Shown: positions 44,101 to 51,830 of the stretch, piece after piece
Position numbering within the stretch: position 1 is the first letter of the stretch
Layout of the letters: each line of letters starts with the position of its first letter
Assembly (NCBI RefSeq): GCF_032854445.1
Contig: NC_088307.1
Location: 28,060,547-28,124,546 of the forward strand
Source of the DNA: Liolophura sinensis
Taxonomy: Eukaryota; Mollusca; Polyplacophora; Chitonida; Chitonidae
Reading direction: 5' to 3'
DNA: 64,000 nucleotides
Position numbers and translations under genes: made by a program
The notes under the pieces: generated by a model
Database searches by the model: none
What the model was told of the DNA's origin: nothing
Seen by the model: the letters and a program-made list of their open reading frames with translations, nothing else

Positions 44101-46626
44101 CCATTCACAGACTGCTGGTAGACCTTCCCACATACATGTACATGTACATGTATGACAACAGCCAGCATACTGGTGTGAGGAAACCGGGCAGTGCCTGGGG
44201 AAACGTATCCATAGACTGCTGGTAGACCTTCCCACATACATGTACTTGTATGACAACAGCCAGCATACTGGTGTGAGGAAACCGGGCAGTGCCTGGGGAA
44301 ACGCATCCATAGACTGCTGGTAGACCTTCCCACATACATGTACTTGTATGACAACAGCCAGCAAACTGGTGTGAGGAAACCGGGCAGTGCCTGGGGAAAC
44401 GCATCCATAGACTGCTGGTAGACCTTCCCACATACATGTACTTGTATGACAACAGCCAGCAAACTGGTGTGAGGAAACCAGGCAGTGCCTGGGAAACCCA
44501 TTCACAGACTGCTGGTAGACCTTCCCATGTACATGTACATGTATGACAACAGCCAGCAAACTGGTGTGAGGAAACCAGGCAGTGCCTGGGGAAACGCATC
44601 CATAGACTGCTGGTAGACCTTCCCACATACATGTACAACAACAGCCAGCATACTGGTGTGACGAAACCGGGCGGGGCCTAGGGCAACCAATCCACAGACT
44701 GCTGGTAGACCTTCCCATACACATGTACGAAAACATACGACCAGAGAGGAAACCAGCATAACTGACAGCAATCATATTTGAAACAGGCTCCTGAGTCTTC
44801 GTGCTGGCATGCTAACCACTTGGCCATGGAGCCCATGTACACAAAATCGCTGAGTACATACACAGAAAGGTGGCCTTTATCATACTGGTTTTGATTCACT
44901 AAGAAGCATACTTATAAATGTAATATCAGCACTGAAACAAGTTTTGACTTAATTAGAGTTACATGTATACGCCACGCACAAGAACATTTGAGTTAGAAAG
45001 GAAAAATAAGTGGAGGAAGAGATGGACTAAGAAGGTAAATACAATGTGAGTATCTCATGAGCTTATAAGCTAGTTCTAACTGCCCGTCTAGTAAAACAGA
45101 CAAGCCTGAATTGCCTCACATGTCCACGGTTAGTGGAGTTAACTGAACACAGAAGATAATGTTTTTAATATAAACTTCCCAGAAAACAAGAGTTTCAAGG
45201 ACAACCCCCCCCCCACCCAAAAAAAAAAAAAAAATTTGAAAAATTAATACATAGATAAGATACACGTAGGTAAACAAATGGCACAAATGTTAGTAGTTCA
45301 ACTGGTTAAAAGTACAAGCAGATGAAGACATATGTACATTTTATGTAACCTTAATGTTAAACTGAAATGCCAAAGTACTGTTAGCCCTACAGTACACGTG
45401 GGTTACATGTTATACAGATGTGAATGCTCTGTACAAACACTGACAGGGTTGATGCATGAAGATGACATTGACAAGAGTACATGTACAAATGGTGTTTTAC
45501 ATAGCAGAATAAATGGAAAATGACAGGTGATTGTGCCATGATGAACAGTACTAGTGTATTAATTAAAATACACACGAATGGTGATTTTAACTCAGGCATT
45601 TGATCCACCGACTCTGTTCCCATGTAAGTAATTGTGTTAGTACATGTACATGTGCACATATAAAGATGACTGGAGAATTAATGGTGTTAATGTAAATGAA
45701 GAGAGAATTAATGATGTTTACAGTTGGAGAATTAATGGCATTTATATGTAGATGTTCACAAATAGTTGAAGAACTAAAGGTGTTAATGTAGTTGACAGAA
45801 GAATTAATGATGTTTATATGTAGATGTATGCAAACAGTTACTGCACTAATGGTGTTCATACAAATGACTTAATAGGTGTTTACACGTAGGTGTATGCAAA
45901 CAGTTACTGCACTAATGGTGTTCATACAAATGACAGGAGAATTAATGGGTGTTTACACGTAGATGTATGCAAACAGTTACTGCACTAATGGTGTTCATAC
46001 AAATGACTTAATGGGTGTTTACACGTAGATGTATGCAAACAGTTACTGCACTAATGGTGTTCATACAAATGACAGGAGAATTAATGGGTGTTTACACGTA
46101 GATGTATGCAAACAGTTACTGCACTAATGGTGTTCATACAAATGACTTAATGGGTGTTTACACGTAGATGTATGCAAACAGTTTGGAGCATTAATAGTGT
46201 TCATATAAATGAGAGTAGAATTTATTTATTTGATTGGTCATTTGTACTCAAGAATATTTCACTTGTACAATGGCGGCCAGCATTATGATGGGAGGAAACC
46301 AGGCAGAGCCCAGGGGAAGACAGGAGAATTAATGGTGTTTACACGGAGATGTATGTGAATGATTGAAGTACTATATTTCACCTAAACTTTAGCTTTACCT
46401 TTTTAGTTTGATTAATTTCTTATTGGGAAAATTTAAGGCATTTATGTGCTTCAGAAAGTGCAGTGTTTACGGGCCAAATTTGGGGGGCGAGATACAACAT
46501 GGATGATGTAGAGGTGAGTGATTTGTGTACATATATACATGTACATTAAAGTACACATGTGTAAATAAGTACCTGAAATCTTTATCATGCCATCTGGACC
46601 GTGTTCTGTGTGTATCCGGAGAGAGC
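23682..46626 (-). CDS. Abl: Abl non-receptor tyrosine kinase, whole span (12 coding exons found, 5' end missing)
   Basis: Splicing the twelve exons listed below gives one frame of 1347 residues plus the stop, with every phase matching. Order: cap-side segment (1-50), SH3 (about 52-110, ALYDF and WVPSNYI), SH2 (about 113-205, FLVRES), tyrosine kinase (about 228-480, GGGQYG, VAVK, HRDLAARN, DFG, APE), proline-rich tail with KKAPTPPRR, and the F-actin-binding domain at the end. Known role of the family: cytoplasmic kinase that couples receptors and adaptors to actin remodelling, held inactive by SH3/SH2 docking and, in myristoylated forms, by the N-terminal lipid. The start exon, and so the myristoylation signal, is not seen. 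Wording is closest to invertebrate Abl. The introns are filled with minisatellites and transposons. Confidence 0.95.
26114..27649 (-). other. Abl intron 11, AT-rich part
   Basis: No exon was recognised. It contains an inverted repeat at 27029-27393 and is followed by the 40-bp minisatellite. Confidence 0.6.
27029..27393. repeat. inverted-repeat element, possible MITE
   Basis: GCAACATTTGTTGTC at 27038-27052 and its complement GACAACAAATGTTGC at 27370-27384, with weaker pairing outward (CACACGG against CACATGA). No target duplication fixed; ends uncertain. Confidence 0.4.
27650..28216. repeat. minisatellite, 40-bp unit, about 14 copies
   Basis: Unit ACTACATTGGTTGTGTGGGT plus CAACTTCAGGGCTAGACAAA. 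Copies alternate between GTCAAC and GTCGAC; one has lost a base (CTTAGGGC). It lies in an Abl intron. Confidence 0.95.
28485..28610 (-). CDS. Abl: Abl exon 11: linker after the kinase domain
   Basis: Acceptor TTCTGCAG, donor GCTG before GTGAGTA. 126 bases, phase 1 on both sides. Encodes [18 protein letters not shown] then [12 protein letters not shown], the conserved EVEKEL continuation past the kinase followed by a variable linker. The symmetric phase means that skipping would keep the frame, so it could be a cassette exon. Confidence 0.93.
28611..29048 (-). other. Abl intron 10
   Basis: AT-rich; no repeat array or exon seen. Confidence 0.6.
29049..29138 (-). CDS. Abl: Abl exon 10: kinase C-lobe end
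   Basis: Acceptor GCTTTTAAG, donor GAAG before GTTAGT. Encodes (C)[18 protein letters not shown] then [11 protein letters not shown]. It holds the invariant kinase subdomain XI Arg (DRPTF). 90 bases, phase 1 to phase 1. Confidence 0.95.
29139..30015 (-). other. Abl intron 9
   Basis: No recognisable repeat array or exon. AT-rich. Confidence 0.6.
30016..30168 (-). CDS. Abl: Abl exon 9: kinase C-lobe
   Basis: Acceptor TTGTATTCCAG, donor GAGAT before GTAAGT. Encodes (A)[18 protein letters not shown], then [19 protein letters not shown] and YNLMLR. It holds the DVWAFG motif across the junction with exon 8. 153 bases, phase 1 to 1. Confidence 0.96.
30478..31965. repeat. minisatellite, 82-bp unit, about 18 copies
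   Basis: Unit: TTTTCCCATTACAACTGAAC, AGACAATAAACACTCTGCAG, CAAAACAAATGAGCACACAA, CAGTCACTCTGTGGCAAAGCCA. It lies in Abl intron 8. Because 82 is not a multiple of three and the - strand has no stop in any frame of the unit for 71 codons, staggered open frames occur along it. They are by-products, not genes. Confidence 0.95.
32160..32365 (-). repeat. SINE-like repeat, third type
   Basis: Starts with TTTATTTATTTAATTGTGTT, has TTTATGGGTGGAGGGAGCTG and the reversed B-box-like GGATTCGAACTAAAG, ending in GTCGGATTAGCACACGTAG. Similar in plan to 22380-22565. Abl intron 8. Confidence 0.5.
32406..32590 (-). CDS. Abl: Abl exon 8: catalytic and activation loops
   Basis: Acceptor CTGTATGGCAG, donor CTGGG before GTAAGA. 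Encodes [40 protein letters not shown] and [21 protein letters not shown]. The HRD Asp, DFG Asp, the activation-loop Tyr (DDTYTAHAG) and APE are present, so an active kinase is expected. 185 bases. Confidence 0.98.
32670..32965 (-). repeat. old SINE-like repeat
   Basis: CTGATTGGTGTTCAACGGCA, a TTTAGCAAGTTACAGACAAC block shared with 39020-39060 and 61195-61235, and CACTGTCAACCACATTA resembling 21100. Strongly diverged and without clear ends. Confidence 0.4.
33019..33196 (-). CDS. Abl: Abl exon 7: hinge and gatekeeper region
   Basis: Acceptor ATGTCACAG, donor CACAG before GTAAGT. Encodes (G)[37 protein letters not shown] and [20 protein letters not shown]. The Thr of FYILTEF is the gatekeeper (human ABL1 Thr315), here unchanged. 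178 bases, phase 1 in, 2 out. Confidence 0.97.
33197..33471 (-). other. Abl intron 6
   Basis: Short intron with nothing else recognised. Confidence 0.6.
33472..33556 (-). CDS. Abl: Abl exon 6: helix C
   Basis: Acceptor CTTTTTCCAG, donor TTAG before GTATGT. Encodes [20 protein letters not shown] then HPNLVQLL. The Glu in EEAAIMKE corresponds to the helix-C Glu that pairs with the catalytic Lys. 85 bases, phase 0 in, 1 out. Confidence 0.97.
33826..34965 (+). repeat. minisatellite, 54-bp unit, about 21 copies, open on both strands
   Basis: Unit AAGGGGTCTGAGAGCAAGAA, ACGCTACATCACATATGGAG, TGAATGTGGCAGCT. Because 54 is a multiple of three, each unit reads [18 protein letters not shown] on the + strand and [18 protein letters not shown] on the - strand. 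The + frame is the same at both ends of the array, with one shift near 34318 repaired near 34456. It lies in Abl intron 5, antisense for the + reading. The left half is more diverged (CCCATATGGGG) than the homogeneous right half. Confidence 0.95.
34966..35969 (-). other. Abl intron 5, middle part
   Basis: AT-rich with no exon seen. Confidence 0.55.
35970..37147. repeat. minisatellite, 47-bp unit, about 25 copies
   Basis: Unit CTACCTACATGTACCTGTGA, TGACAACACAGCATTTTGAG, TATTCCT. Recurrent variants are ACAATACAG for ACAACACAG and CATTCTG for CATTTTG. In the Abl transcript sense each copy contains TCATCACAG followed by GTACATG. Confidence 0.95.
37200..37370 (+). repeat. dispersed repeat, same family as 1134-1398
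   Basis: It contains CTGGCCATATTTCACCAGTT, TGACTATTTGACAACCACCA and CACTGTCACTGCTGGTTTTA, in family order. The only clear copy in the Abl gene; a short piece (GTAAACTGACAAGAGGTCAT) also sits at 39160-39180. Confidence 0.55.
37597..37673 (-). CDS. Abl: Abl exon 5: P-loop and catalytic lysine
   Basis: Acceptor CTCTCCACAG, donor TTAAAG before GTGAGT. Encodes (G)[18 protein letters not shown] and VAVKTLK. The Gly-rich loop and the VAVK lysine (human Lys271) are intact. 77 bases, phase 1 in, 0 out. Confidence 0.97.
37674..38123 (-). other. Abl intron 4
   Basis: Short intron with a weak TACTGGTGTTTTAAGCCAAG trace of a family A SINE near 37940. Confidence 0.5.
38124..38319 (-). CDS. Abl: Abl exon 4: SH2 end, SH2-kinase linker
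   Basis: Acceptor TATTTTACAG, donor GGCTAG before GTCAGT. Encodes [40 protein letters not shown] and [19 protein letters not shown], then AMKHRLG. The linker proline region and WEIERTEI are typical of Abl. 196 bases, phase 0 in, 1 out. Confidence 0.97.
38381..38570 (+). mobile_element. SINE, family A, 5'-truncated copy
   Basis: It starts at CAATGCGGTTGTGGTGAGTC, has AAGTCCAGCTCAAGCTCTCT and a tail CACCAATTAAAAAAATAAAT. The head is missing. It is antisense to Abl, in intron 3. Confidence 0.75.
38571..39214 (-). other. Abl intron 3, rest
   Basis: AT-rich, with a weak copy of the third SINE-like type around 38965-39060 (GCAGACCTTTGGCAAGTTAC). No exon. Confidence 0.5.
39215..39513 (-). CDS. Abl: Abl exon 3: SH3 end and SH2 core
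   Basis: Acceptor TTCCTCCATAG, donor GGAAAG before GTAATA. Encodes (G)[76 protein letters not shown] and [17 protein letters not shown]. The FLVRES Arg that binds phosphotyrosine is present. 299 bases, phase 1 in, 0 out. Confidence 0.98.
39630..40085. repeat. minisatellite, 55-bp unit, about 8 copies, diverged edges
   Basis: Unit CCACTGACCTGTGCTGGGTT, TAAGGGTGGAGGAAAACCCG, AGATCCCAGAGGAAA. Its GTGGAGGAAACC-like words recall a SINE body, so it may derive from one. Abl intron 2. Confidence 0.88.
40585..40755 (-). CDS. Abl: Abl exon 2: start of the common region, SH3
   Basis: Acceptor TGTTTCACAG, donor AAGG before GTATGT. AG completes a Glu codon, then [38 protein letters not shown] and [18 protein letters not shown]. 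The exon border before EALLQ is the same as the start of the common exon a2 in vertebrate ABL. 171 bases, phase 1 to 1. Confidence 0.97.
40756..41632 (-). other. Abl intron 1 (as numbered here), first part
   Basis: AT-rich with no exon or repeat array recognised. Confidence 0.5.
41633..41742. repeat. minisatellite, 21-bp unit, five copies
   Basis: GTGAACAATGACAAAGTGATG alternates with versions ending AGATATT or AGAGATT. Confidence 0.9.
42440..42603 (-). mobile_element. SINE, family A, 5'-truncated, nested in the Tc1 element
   Basis: Flanked by TACATAAAGAGT at 42428-42439 and 42604-42615. It has a pure T run of about 17, then GATTGGTGTTTTACGCCGTA and the family body, ending at CTTACGGCCGCAGAGAA. 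It is younger than the Tc1 copy. Confidence 0.95.
42707..43735 (+). CDS. Tc1/mariner-type transposase, DD34E, intact
   Basis: The ATG at 42707 opens 342 codons to a TAA at 43735. The N-terminal part (about 1-110) has two helix-turn-helix units: [20 protein letters not shown] then [15 protein letters not shown], and the second around [20 protein letters not shown] with the GRGRK hook before it. The catalytic triad is LFSDESNF (Asp), [11 protein letters not shown] (Asp) and NPIENLW (Glu), with 34 residues between the second and third. There is no stop or frameshift. Known role: cuts the element at its inverted ends and inserts at TA. Earlier in-frame TTG and GTG codons are not needed. The surrounding ends are also intact, so it may still be active or may have been recently. 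Confidence 0.96.
   Translation: MNKKKELCGARKAAILAQLDTGLSERRVAKKLKISKTAVHYTKKKQAEHGTTKLLAGRGRKRLSTPRDDRALIRSCIKNRRQTSRDLRNEWALSTNVTCSARTVRNRLLGAGLKSHRARKKPFINERQRKARLRFARDHKNWTVDDWAKVLFSDESNFQLMPTPANLLVRRKPGEAYKPDCLAPTVKHGGGSVMIWGCFSMGGTGQMQLCEGRMNQVTYRATLENSLLPSAAKLFPGSNDWIFQQDNAPCHTARSVKTWIENRNIRTMNWPAQSPDLNPIENLWNIIKFKMVNHKPQNKANLFEFLQQEWAAVTAGQCNKLVESMPRCMAAVIKNNGHAIKY
44832..45664 (-). other. Abl intron, no exon seen
   Basis: It contains a C-run and A-run at about 45205-45235 (CCCCCCCCCCACCC then A tract) and otherwise AT-rich sequence with ACATGT words. Confidence 0.45.
45665..46205. repeat. minisatellite, alternating 66- and 73-bp units
   Basis: Core GATGTATGCAAACAGTTACT then GCACTAATGGTGTTCATACA. 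Units alternate between GACTTAATGGGTG and GACAGGAGAATTAATGGGTG, a 7-bp difference. The start of CAGTTACTGCAC occurs at about 45834, 45900, 45973, 46039 and 46112. The left part is more diverged. Confidence 0.9.
46218..46320 (-). mobile_element. SINE, family A, fragment
   Basis: TTTATTTATTTGATTGGTCA, CTCAAGAATATTTCACTTGT, GGCGGCCAGCATTATGATGG and AGCCCAGGGGAAG. The head is missing. The same minisatellite-type text (GACAGGAGAATTAATGG) resumes after it. Confidence 0.8.
46573..46626 (-). CDS. Abl: Abl exon 1 (as numbered here): N-terminal cap segment, 54 nt
   Basis: Acceptor TTGTTTCCCTAG, donor TTTCAG before GTACTT. In the frame forced by exon 2 it reads [17 protein letters not shown] and then Glu across the junction. 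The words IHTEH before EALLQ match the IFTEH-EALLQ start of fly Abl and the VFVEHEALQ of vertebrates from memory, which is the reason to call it. It is phase 1 on both sides and 54 bases, so it can be included or skipped without a frame change. The start exon upstream is not found. Confidence 0.65.
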
Positions 46627-47269
46627 CTAGGGAAACAAAACAACTACAATGTACACATCAAACAACTACAGGTACACATCAAACAACTAATCTAACTTCA
46701 AAATACACTATAACACTCCAGTATGCAAAATACACATTTAACATGAACACATGTAACCATGACATGCCTAAATTTAGTAAAATCAAAAATGTTCTTGTGC
46801 ACGTACATGTATGTACATGTATATGTGTGCATATAAGGAAATACAAACTCTTATACATATACACGTGTATTTAGCAGCACACTGCCTGTGCAAAATGAAT
46901 GTGGGACTAGAAGTAATAGAGAGGCCTCGGCCACCACAACTTGCCAAGACACAGAAACAAAATATTCACATGTACACAAAGTACATGTACATGTACCAGT
47001 ATTACGGCAAGACATTTATAAATGCATTTGGACTCATCATATTAAGTGACGCCAAGAAAATAAAACAACAGAAAATAGCTTTACAACTTAACAACAGATG
47101 AGCATGTACATGTAGGACATTTGCTTGTACTATGTACATTAAACTTATTGATGCACACACACACACACACACACAACCACAACCTAACAACACAACGTAT
47201 TCAACCCGCTCCAGTGTTTCCAGACACATCTGCAGTCTACATGCAAGTTGTTACTTTTACAACCTATAC
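46627..47269. other. no exon seen; CA microsatellite
   Basis: Upstream of the first placed Abl exon. A (CA)n run of about 11 units lies at 47153-47175. ACATGTACATGT words are dense here. Confidence 0.5.
47153..47175. repeat. (CA)n microsatellite
   Basis: ACACACACACACACACACAC run following GATGC. Confidence 0.95.
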
Positions 47270-47440
47270 ATATATTTATTTATTTATTTATTTGATTGGT
47301 GTTTTAAGCCATACTCACAAATATTTCTCTTACATGTACATGTACCTGTTTAAGCCCTATAATGGTGGCCAGCATTATGGTGGGAGGAAACCCGTAAAAG
47401 ACGGAGGGAAACCCATGACCATCTATAGGCTGTTGGCAGA
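47270..47440 (-). mobile_element. SINE, family A, fragment with a small insertion
   Basis: TTTATTTATTTGATTGGTGT, then TTTTAAGCCATACTCACAAA. It is broken by ACATGTACATGTACCTGTTT, then TGGTGGCCAGCATTATGGTG and TAGGCTGTTGGCAGACAC. Confidence 0.8.
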
Positions 47441-48360
47441 CACGTGTACATTTTCAAACAACATGTACATGTTCAGTATGTATGTATACATGTACACATA
47501 CATCTAGACTTTCAAACATGGGAGTCAAAATGACCCCGGGTATTTTTTTGTCGGGGAAGTCAAAACGCAATTTTCAGTGCCGTGTCAAAATTCTTGGACT
47601 TCCACACACCAGTGCGTCAGCTTATAGTATGATTTTAAACTAAGTAAGCATTGCTTTCGCAGTTGATGTAATCCATGGTTCTGATTGGCTGATAAATGCA
47701 CATGTATGCTATTACCACAGGTCATAACTGTAATGAGTGTTTTCAGCAGAATTAGAGTGGTGTTTCTATACATGCTCCACGTACACATTGAATGTGTGCT
47801 CATTCTCACTTCAACAGTCTGTTCAGGTCACACACAAATTTACATGTTGCATAAAGAAATGGGACAACTGGGACAAATTTGCATCAAATTAAATACAATG
47901 TGTACAAAAATCCTGTATCATACAAATGCCTGTATCCTATTGTTTATTTAATATCAAATATTCAGGGAACAGCAGGGATTGGCAGGGTTTGCAATAACCA
48001 GGAGTCTAAACAGGTAATTTCTACCTGTACCTGTATTAAAGGCTAAGCATATGTCTCCTAGTATGCAGCACTGGTTCACACACATACCTGTACGTGTACA
48101 TACACATGAGCATGCCATGCTGATTAAAAGAAAAGTATATCATGCACATAAATACTGTACATGTACACGCTACACACATGCTTCATATTACATGGCAAAG
48201 TAACCATGCAGAAGTACATGTAGATGCCATGCAAACAACTGAAAGCCCTCCATGTTTCGACAAGCAGACAAAGGGGCCTACATGTACATGTATATGTAAA
48301 CAACAAAACAATAAAATGTAGCGCAAAGCCAAAGAAACTAACTTCGTATTGGTAGAAGTT
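47441..48360. other. no feature seen
   Basis: Frames of 74-96 codons occur only because of the low stop density of ACATGT-rich sequence. No gene recognised. Confidence 0.4.
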
Positions 48361-49110
48361 GTGTACAGTGTATGTGGATTTACACATCACGTGTATAATA
48401 CATTTATGTGTCATGTACAGTGTATGTGGATTTACACATCACGTGTATAATACATTTGTGTGTCATGTACAGTGTATGTGGATTTGCACATCAGGTGTAT
48501 AATCCATTTATGTGTCATGTACAGTGTATGTGGATTTACACATCACGTGTATAATCCATTTATGTGTCATGTACAGTGTATGTGGATTTGCACATCACGT
48601 GTATAATCCATTTATGTGTCATGTACAGTGTATGTGGATTTGCACATCACGTGTATAATCCATTTATGTGTCATGTACAGTGTATGTGGATTTACACATC
48701 ACGTGTATAATCCATTTATGTGTCATGTACAGTGTATGTGGATTTGCACATCACGTGTATAATCCATTTATGTGTCATGTACAGTGTATGTGGATTTACA
48801 CATCACGTGTATAATCCATTTATGTGTCATGTACAGTGTATGTGGATTTGCACATCACGTGTATAATACATTTATGTGTCATGTACAGTGTATGTGGATT
48901 TGCACATCACGTGTATAATCCATTTATGTGTCATGTAGCCTACAGTGTATGTGGATTTACACATCACGTGTATAATCCATTTATGTGTCATGTACAGTGT
49001 ATGTGGATTTACACATCACGTGTATAATCCATTTATGTGTCATGTACAGTGTATGTGGATTTACACATCACGTGTATGATACATGTTAGTGTCGTGTACA
49101 GTGTATGTGG
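48361..49110. repeat. minisatellite, 52-bp unit, about 14 copies, each with CACGTG
   Basis: Unit TGTCATGTACAGTGTATGTG, GATTTACACATCACGTGTAT, AATCCATTTATG. Each copy but one (TCAGGTG) carries the palindrome CACGTG. Confidence 0.95.
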
Positions 49111-49284
49111 ATGCATACATGGGGATATTCTACACAGCATGTGAACGTTCGTGTGTGAAGTATGCAGGTACATGTATCTCCATTTCATAGACAGCATGTG
49201 TACGTTTATGTGTATGTTTATGTGTACTCTGCATGGATTTTTTACACATGTACATGCCCACGTACATTTATGAGTAATGTACAT

Positions 49285-49560
49285 GCCTTACAATAGCTGT
49301 GCACGCTTGTTACATAATGTGCATATTTGTTACATAATGTGCACACTTGTTACATAATTTGCACACTTGCAGATGTTACATACTGTGCACACTTGTTACA
49401 TAATGTGCACGGTTATACATAATGAGCACACTTGTTACATAATGTGCACAGTTGTTAAGAAAAGTGCACAGTTGTTACAAAATGTTGTTACATACTGAGC
49501 ACACTTGTTACATAACAAGCACAGTTGTTACATACTGAGCAAACTTGTTACATACGTGTA
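49285..49560. repeat. short-unit repeat, about 19-20 bp
   Basis: Degenerate copies of CACTTGTTACATAATGTGCA, with GAGCACACTTGTTACATA variants toward the right. Confidence 0.85.
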
Positions 49561-49650
49561 CTTTGCATGACAATTTACATGTACAAGACATAATCAATGT
49601 ATTAACCTATTACACTTGTCTGGACAAAGTTGATTAGGTAGAGTTTACCA

Positions 49651-50136
49651 CTCTACCATGACTACACATATGTGTACACCACAGGTAAAACATGTACCTG
49701 GTGTGAATGTGCCATGCACATGTACAAGTTAAGAGCAAATTCTACCCTGACTACAGGATGTAAATTGTACCTGGAGTTAATCTTCAGGTGCATGGTACAA
49801 TTTGAGAACAAACTCTACCATGACTACACGTACCTGTACACCACAGGTAAAACATGTACCTGGTGTGAATGTGCCACGCACATGTACAAGTTAAGAGCAA
49901 ATTCTACCCTGACTACAGGACGTAAATTGTACCTGGAGTTAATCTTCAGGTACATGGTACAATTTGAGAACAAACTCTACCATGACTACACGTACCTGTA
50001 CACCACAGGTAAAACATGTACCTGGTGTGAATGTGCCACGCACATGTACAAGTTAAGAGCAAATTCTACCCTGACTATAGGACGTAAATTGTACCTGGAG
50101 TTAATCTTCAGGTACACATTATTATTAAAGAACAAA
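49651..50136 (+). repeat. tandem repeat, 162-bp unit, three copies, open frame
   Basis: The units start at CTCTACCATGACTACACGTA (49651, 49813 and 49975). 162 is a multiple of three, so a 156-codon frame runs through (TGKTCTWCECATHMYKLRAN per unit). No homology, signal or splice support; treated as a repeat, not a gene. Confidence 0.9.
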
Positions 50137-51619
50137 AACTAACCATGATCAAATACAAGTATGTAGAGACATTTGTACACCTGTCCTACAGTATGTTAAA
50201 TATCCAAAGATTCACCTTTCCTCTTAAGACGAGACCAGCGCCCATGAGGCATTCTGCAGGTGCCCGTAGATCCCCCTATGCCTGTGCACAGCTACCTGTG
50301 CTTCACCTGAACATTCATTCATTAAAACACCACCAGCAAATGCATAATAGATCAGCTTTCTGCACTATGTAGTAATCTCACGCCAATGTCCGACTGTGCA
50401 TGGAATCCAGGTGATATAGCCCAAATCCTGTATACACTCAAACGTTTGAGATGAAAGGAATGCTGTCCATGTACACTGGTTTCTCCACATACTGTACATG
50501 TAATAAGTAATTCTACTTCCTGCAAAAGTATCTATCTGTACCTGTCACCTTCCTCCTAACTGGCACAGGTATTATTAATATGACACAGGTATCCAATTAC
50601 CTGTGTGAAAACTAAATAAAAGACCATGTACTTATAGTTCCGATATACACAAGGGTTCTGAATTCCTACGCAGTACTATACAAGATAATCCACATATATC
50701 AATGTACATGCTTCTGAGAATAGTCCAAATTCTTCCCTGTCCACTTTCAAATTCATCCAAACAAAGCTCACATGATTCCAGGTTGATCCTATCGTCAGGT
50801 TGATATCAAGGTACCCATCATGTCAATAAAACTGAAAGTCCTCTACATGCACCTTTATACACTGTACATGTATGACCAGAACACCAATAGCCTATTGTTC
50901 ACCGATTAATATACAGTGTACATATATACATACATTTATGCAAATCACATATAGACTGATCTATATGTGTGGCTATATGTGTGTACAATAACCCAATTTA
51001 ACGGTGCACATGTATGCAATTTGTTCAGTATATATATATGTATCTGCCACAGGTAATATTGTCACTTGGAGTGTAGAATATTCAAGCCGCTAACTAACCA
51101 CTCAGGTGGAGAGAAATGAACACCTGAGCAGGTGAGTGGATAATTATGTGGCTGATAGAGTCAGAAATAGGACCAACTGATACGACTCAGACATGCTGAT
51201 ATACCTGTCTGCTGAGGAATTGTTATGTCAGTTAGTCAGTCACTGTACACACTGTATATACACAGTAAAAGACCTAAAACTTCACCCCCAAAAAGGTATT
51301 TTTTAAGACAAATAAATGTCATGAAATCGTAGCTTTGTTGCTGAAAATGAAATTTTTCTTCTGGGATATGCCCCTGCAATCCAATCAGCGCATAAAACAC
51401 TTTTATAGGGACCAACAGGGCTCTCAGAATCATTCAAAATTTGCAAAATTTTACATGTATACAGCATATATATATATATACTCACATGTAAGTCATGGGA
51501 GAAATGTTAGGTTACACTGTACATGTTTGTACGTGAAAACAAATGTGAAACCTCAATTATACATGCTATGCACCAAAATGTATTTCATTTAATTCTTTAC
51601 TTCTTTAAGGAGGATTTCT
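50137..51619. other. no feature seen
   Basis: No gene recognised. (TA)n-rich patches near 51030 and 51465. Confidence 0.4.
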
Positions 51620-51830
51620 TACAGCCTAACTGTCACTAAGAAGATCTCCTCAAACTAACAATGAACAAATTATGTATATATAGATACATACGGCCTAACT
51701 ATCACTAAGAAGATCTCCTCAAACTAACAATGAACAAATTATGTATACATAGATACATAAGGCCTAACTGTCACTGAGAAGATCTCCTCAAACTGACAAT
51801 GAACAAATTATGTATATATAGATCTATACA
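51620..51830. repeat. tandem repeat, about 70-bp unit, three copies
   Basis: GCCTAACTGTCACTAAGAAG, ATCTCCTCAAACTAACAATG, AACAAATTATGTATATATAG, ATACATACG. Copies start near 51624, 51693 and 51763. Confidence 0.93.

Larger units (their letters stand above)
41795..44831 (-). repeat. SINE with its body expanded to a 98-bp tandem array, split by a transposon
   Basis: The left edge has the tail-side words GCTTTACACCACACTCAAGG and TTTCACTTATAC (41805-41840). The right edge (44740-44831) has a reversed tRNA-like head, GGCTCCATGGCCAAGTGGTT then AGCATGCCAGC. Between them about 4 + 7 units repeat CAGCCAGCATACTGGTGTGA, GGAAACCGGGCAGTGCCTGG, GGAAACGCATCCATAGACTG, CTGGTAGACCTTCCCACATA, CATGTACTTGTATGACAA. 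The units sit at 41830-42207 and 44042-44720, with a Tc1 element between (42208-44041). Confidence 0.88.

Noticed and set aside
43983-44775. Reverse frames of 172-251 codons rich in CWLLSY and GLPAVY
   Set aside because: They come from the 98-bp SINE-derived array.
47121-47507. 128-codon + frame with His-Thr run
   Set aside because: It reads a CA microsatellite and a SINE fragment.
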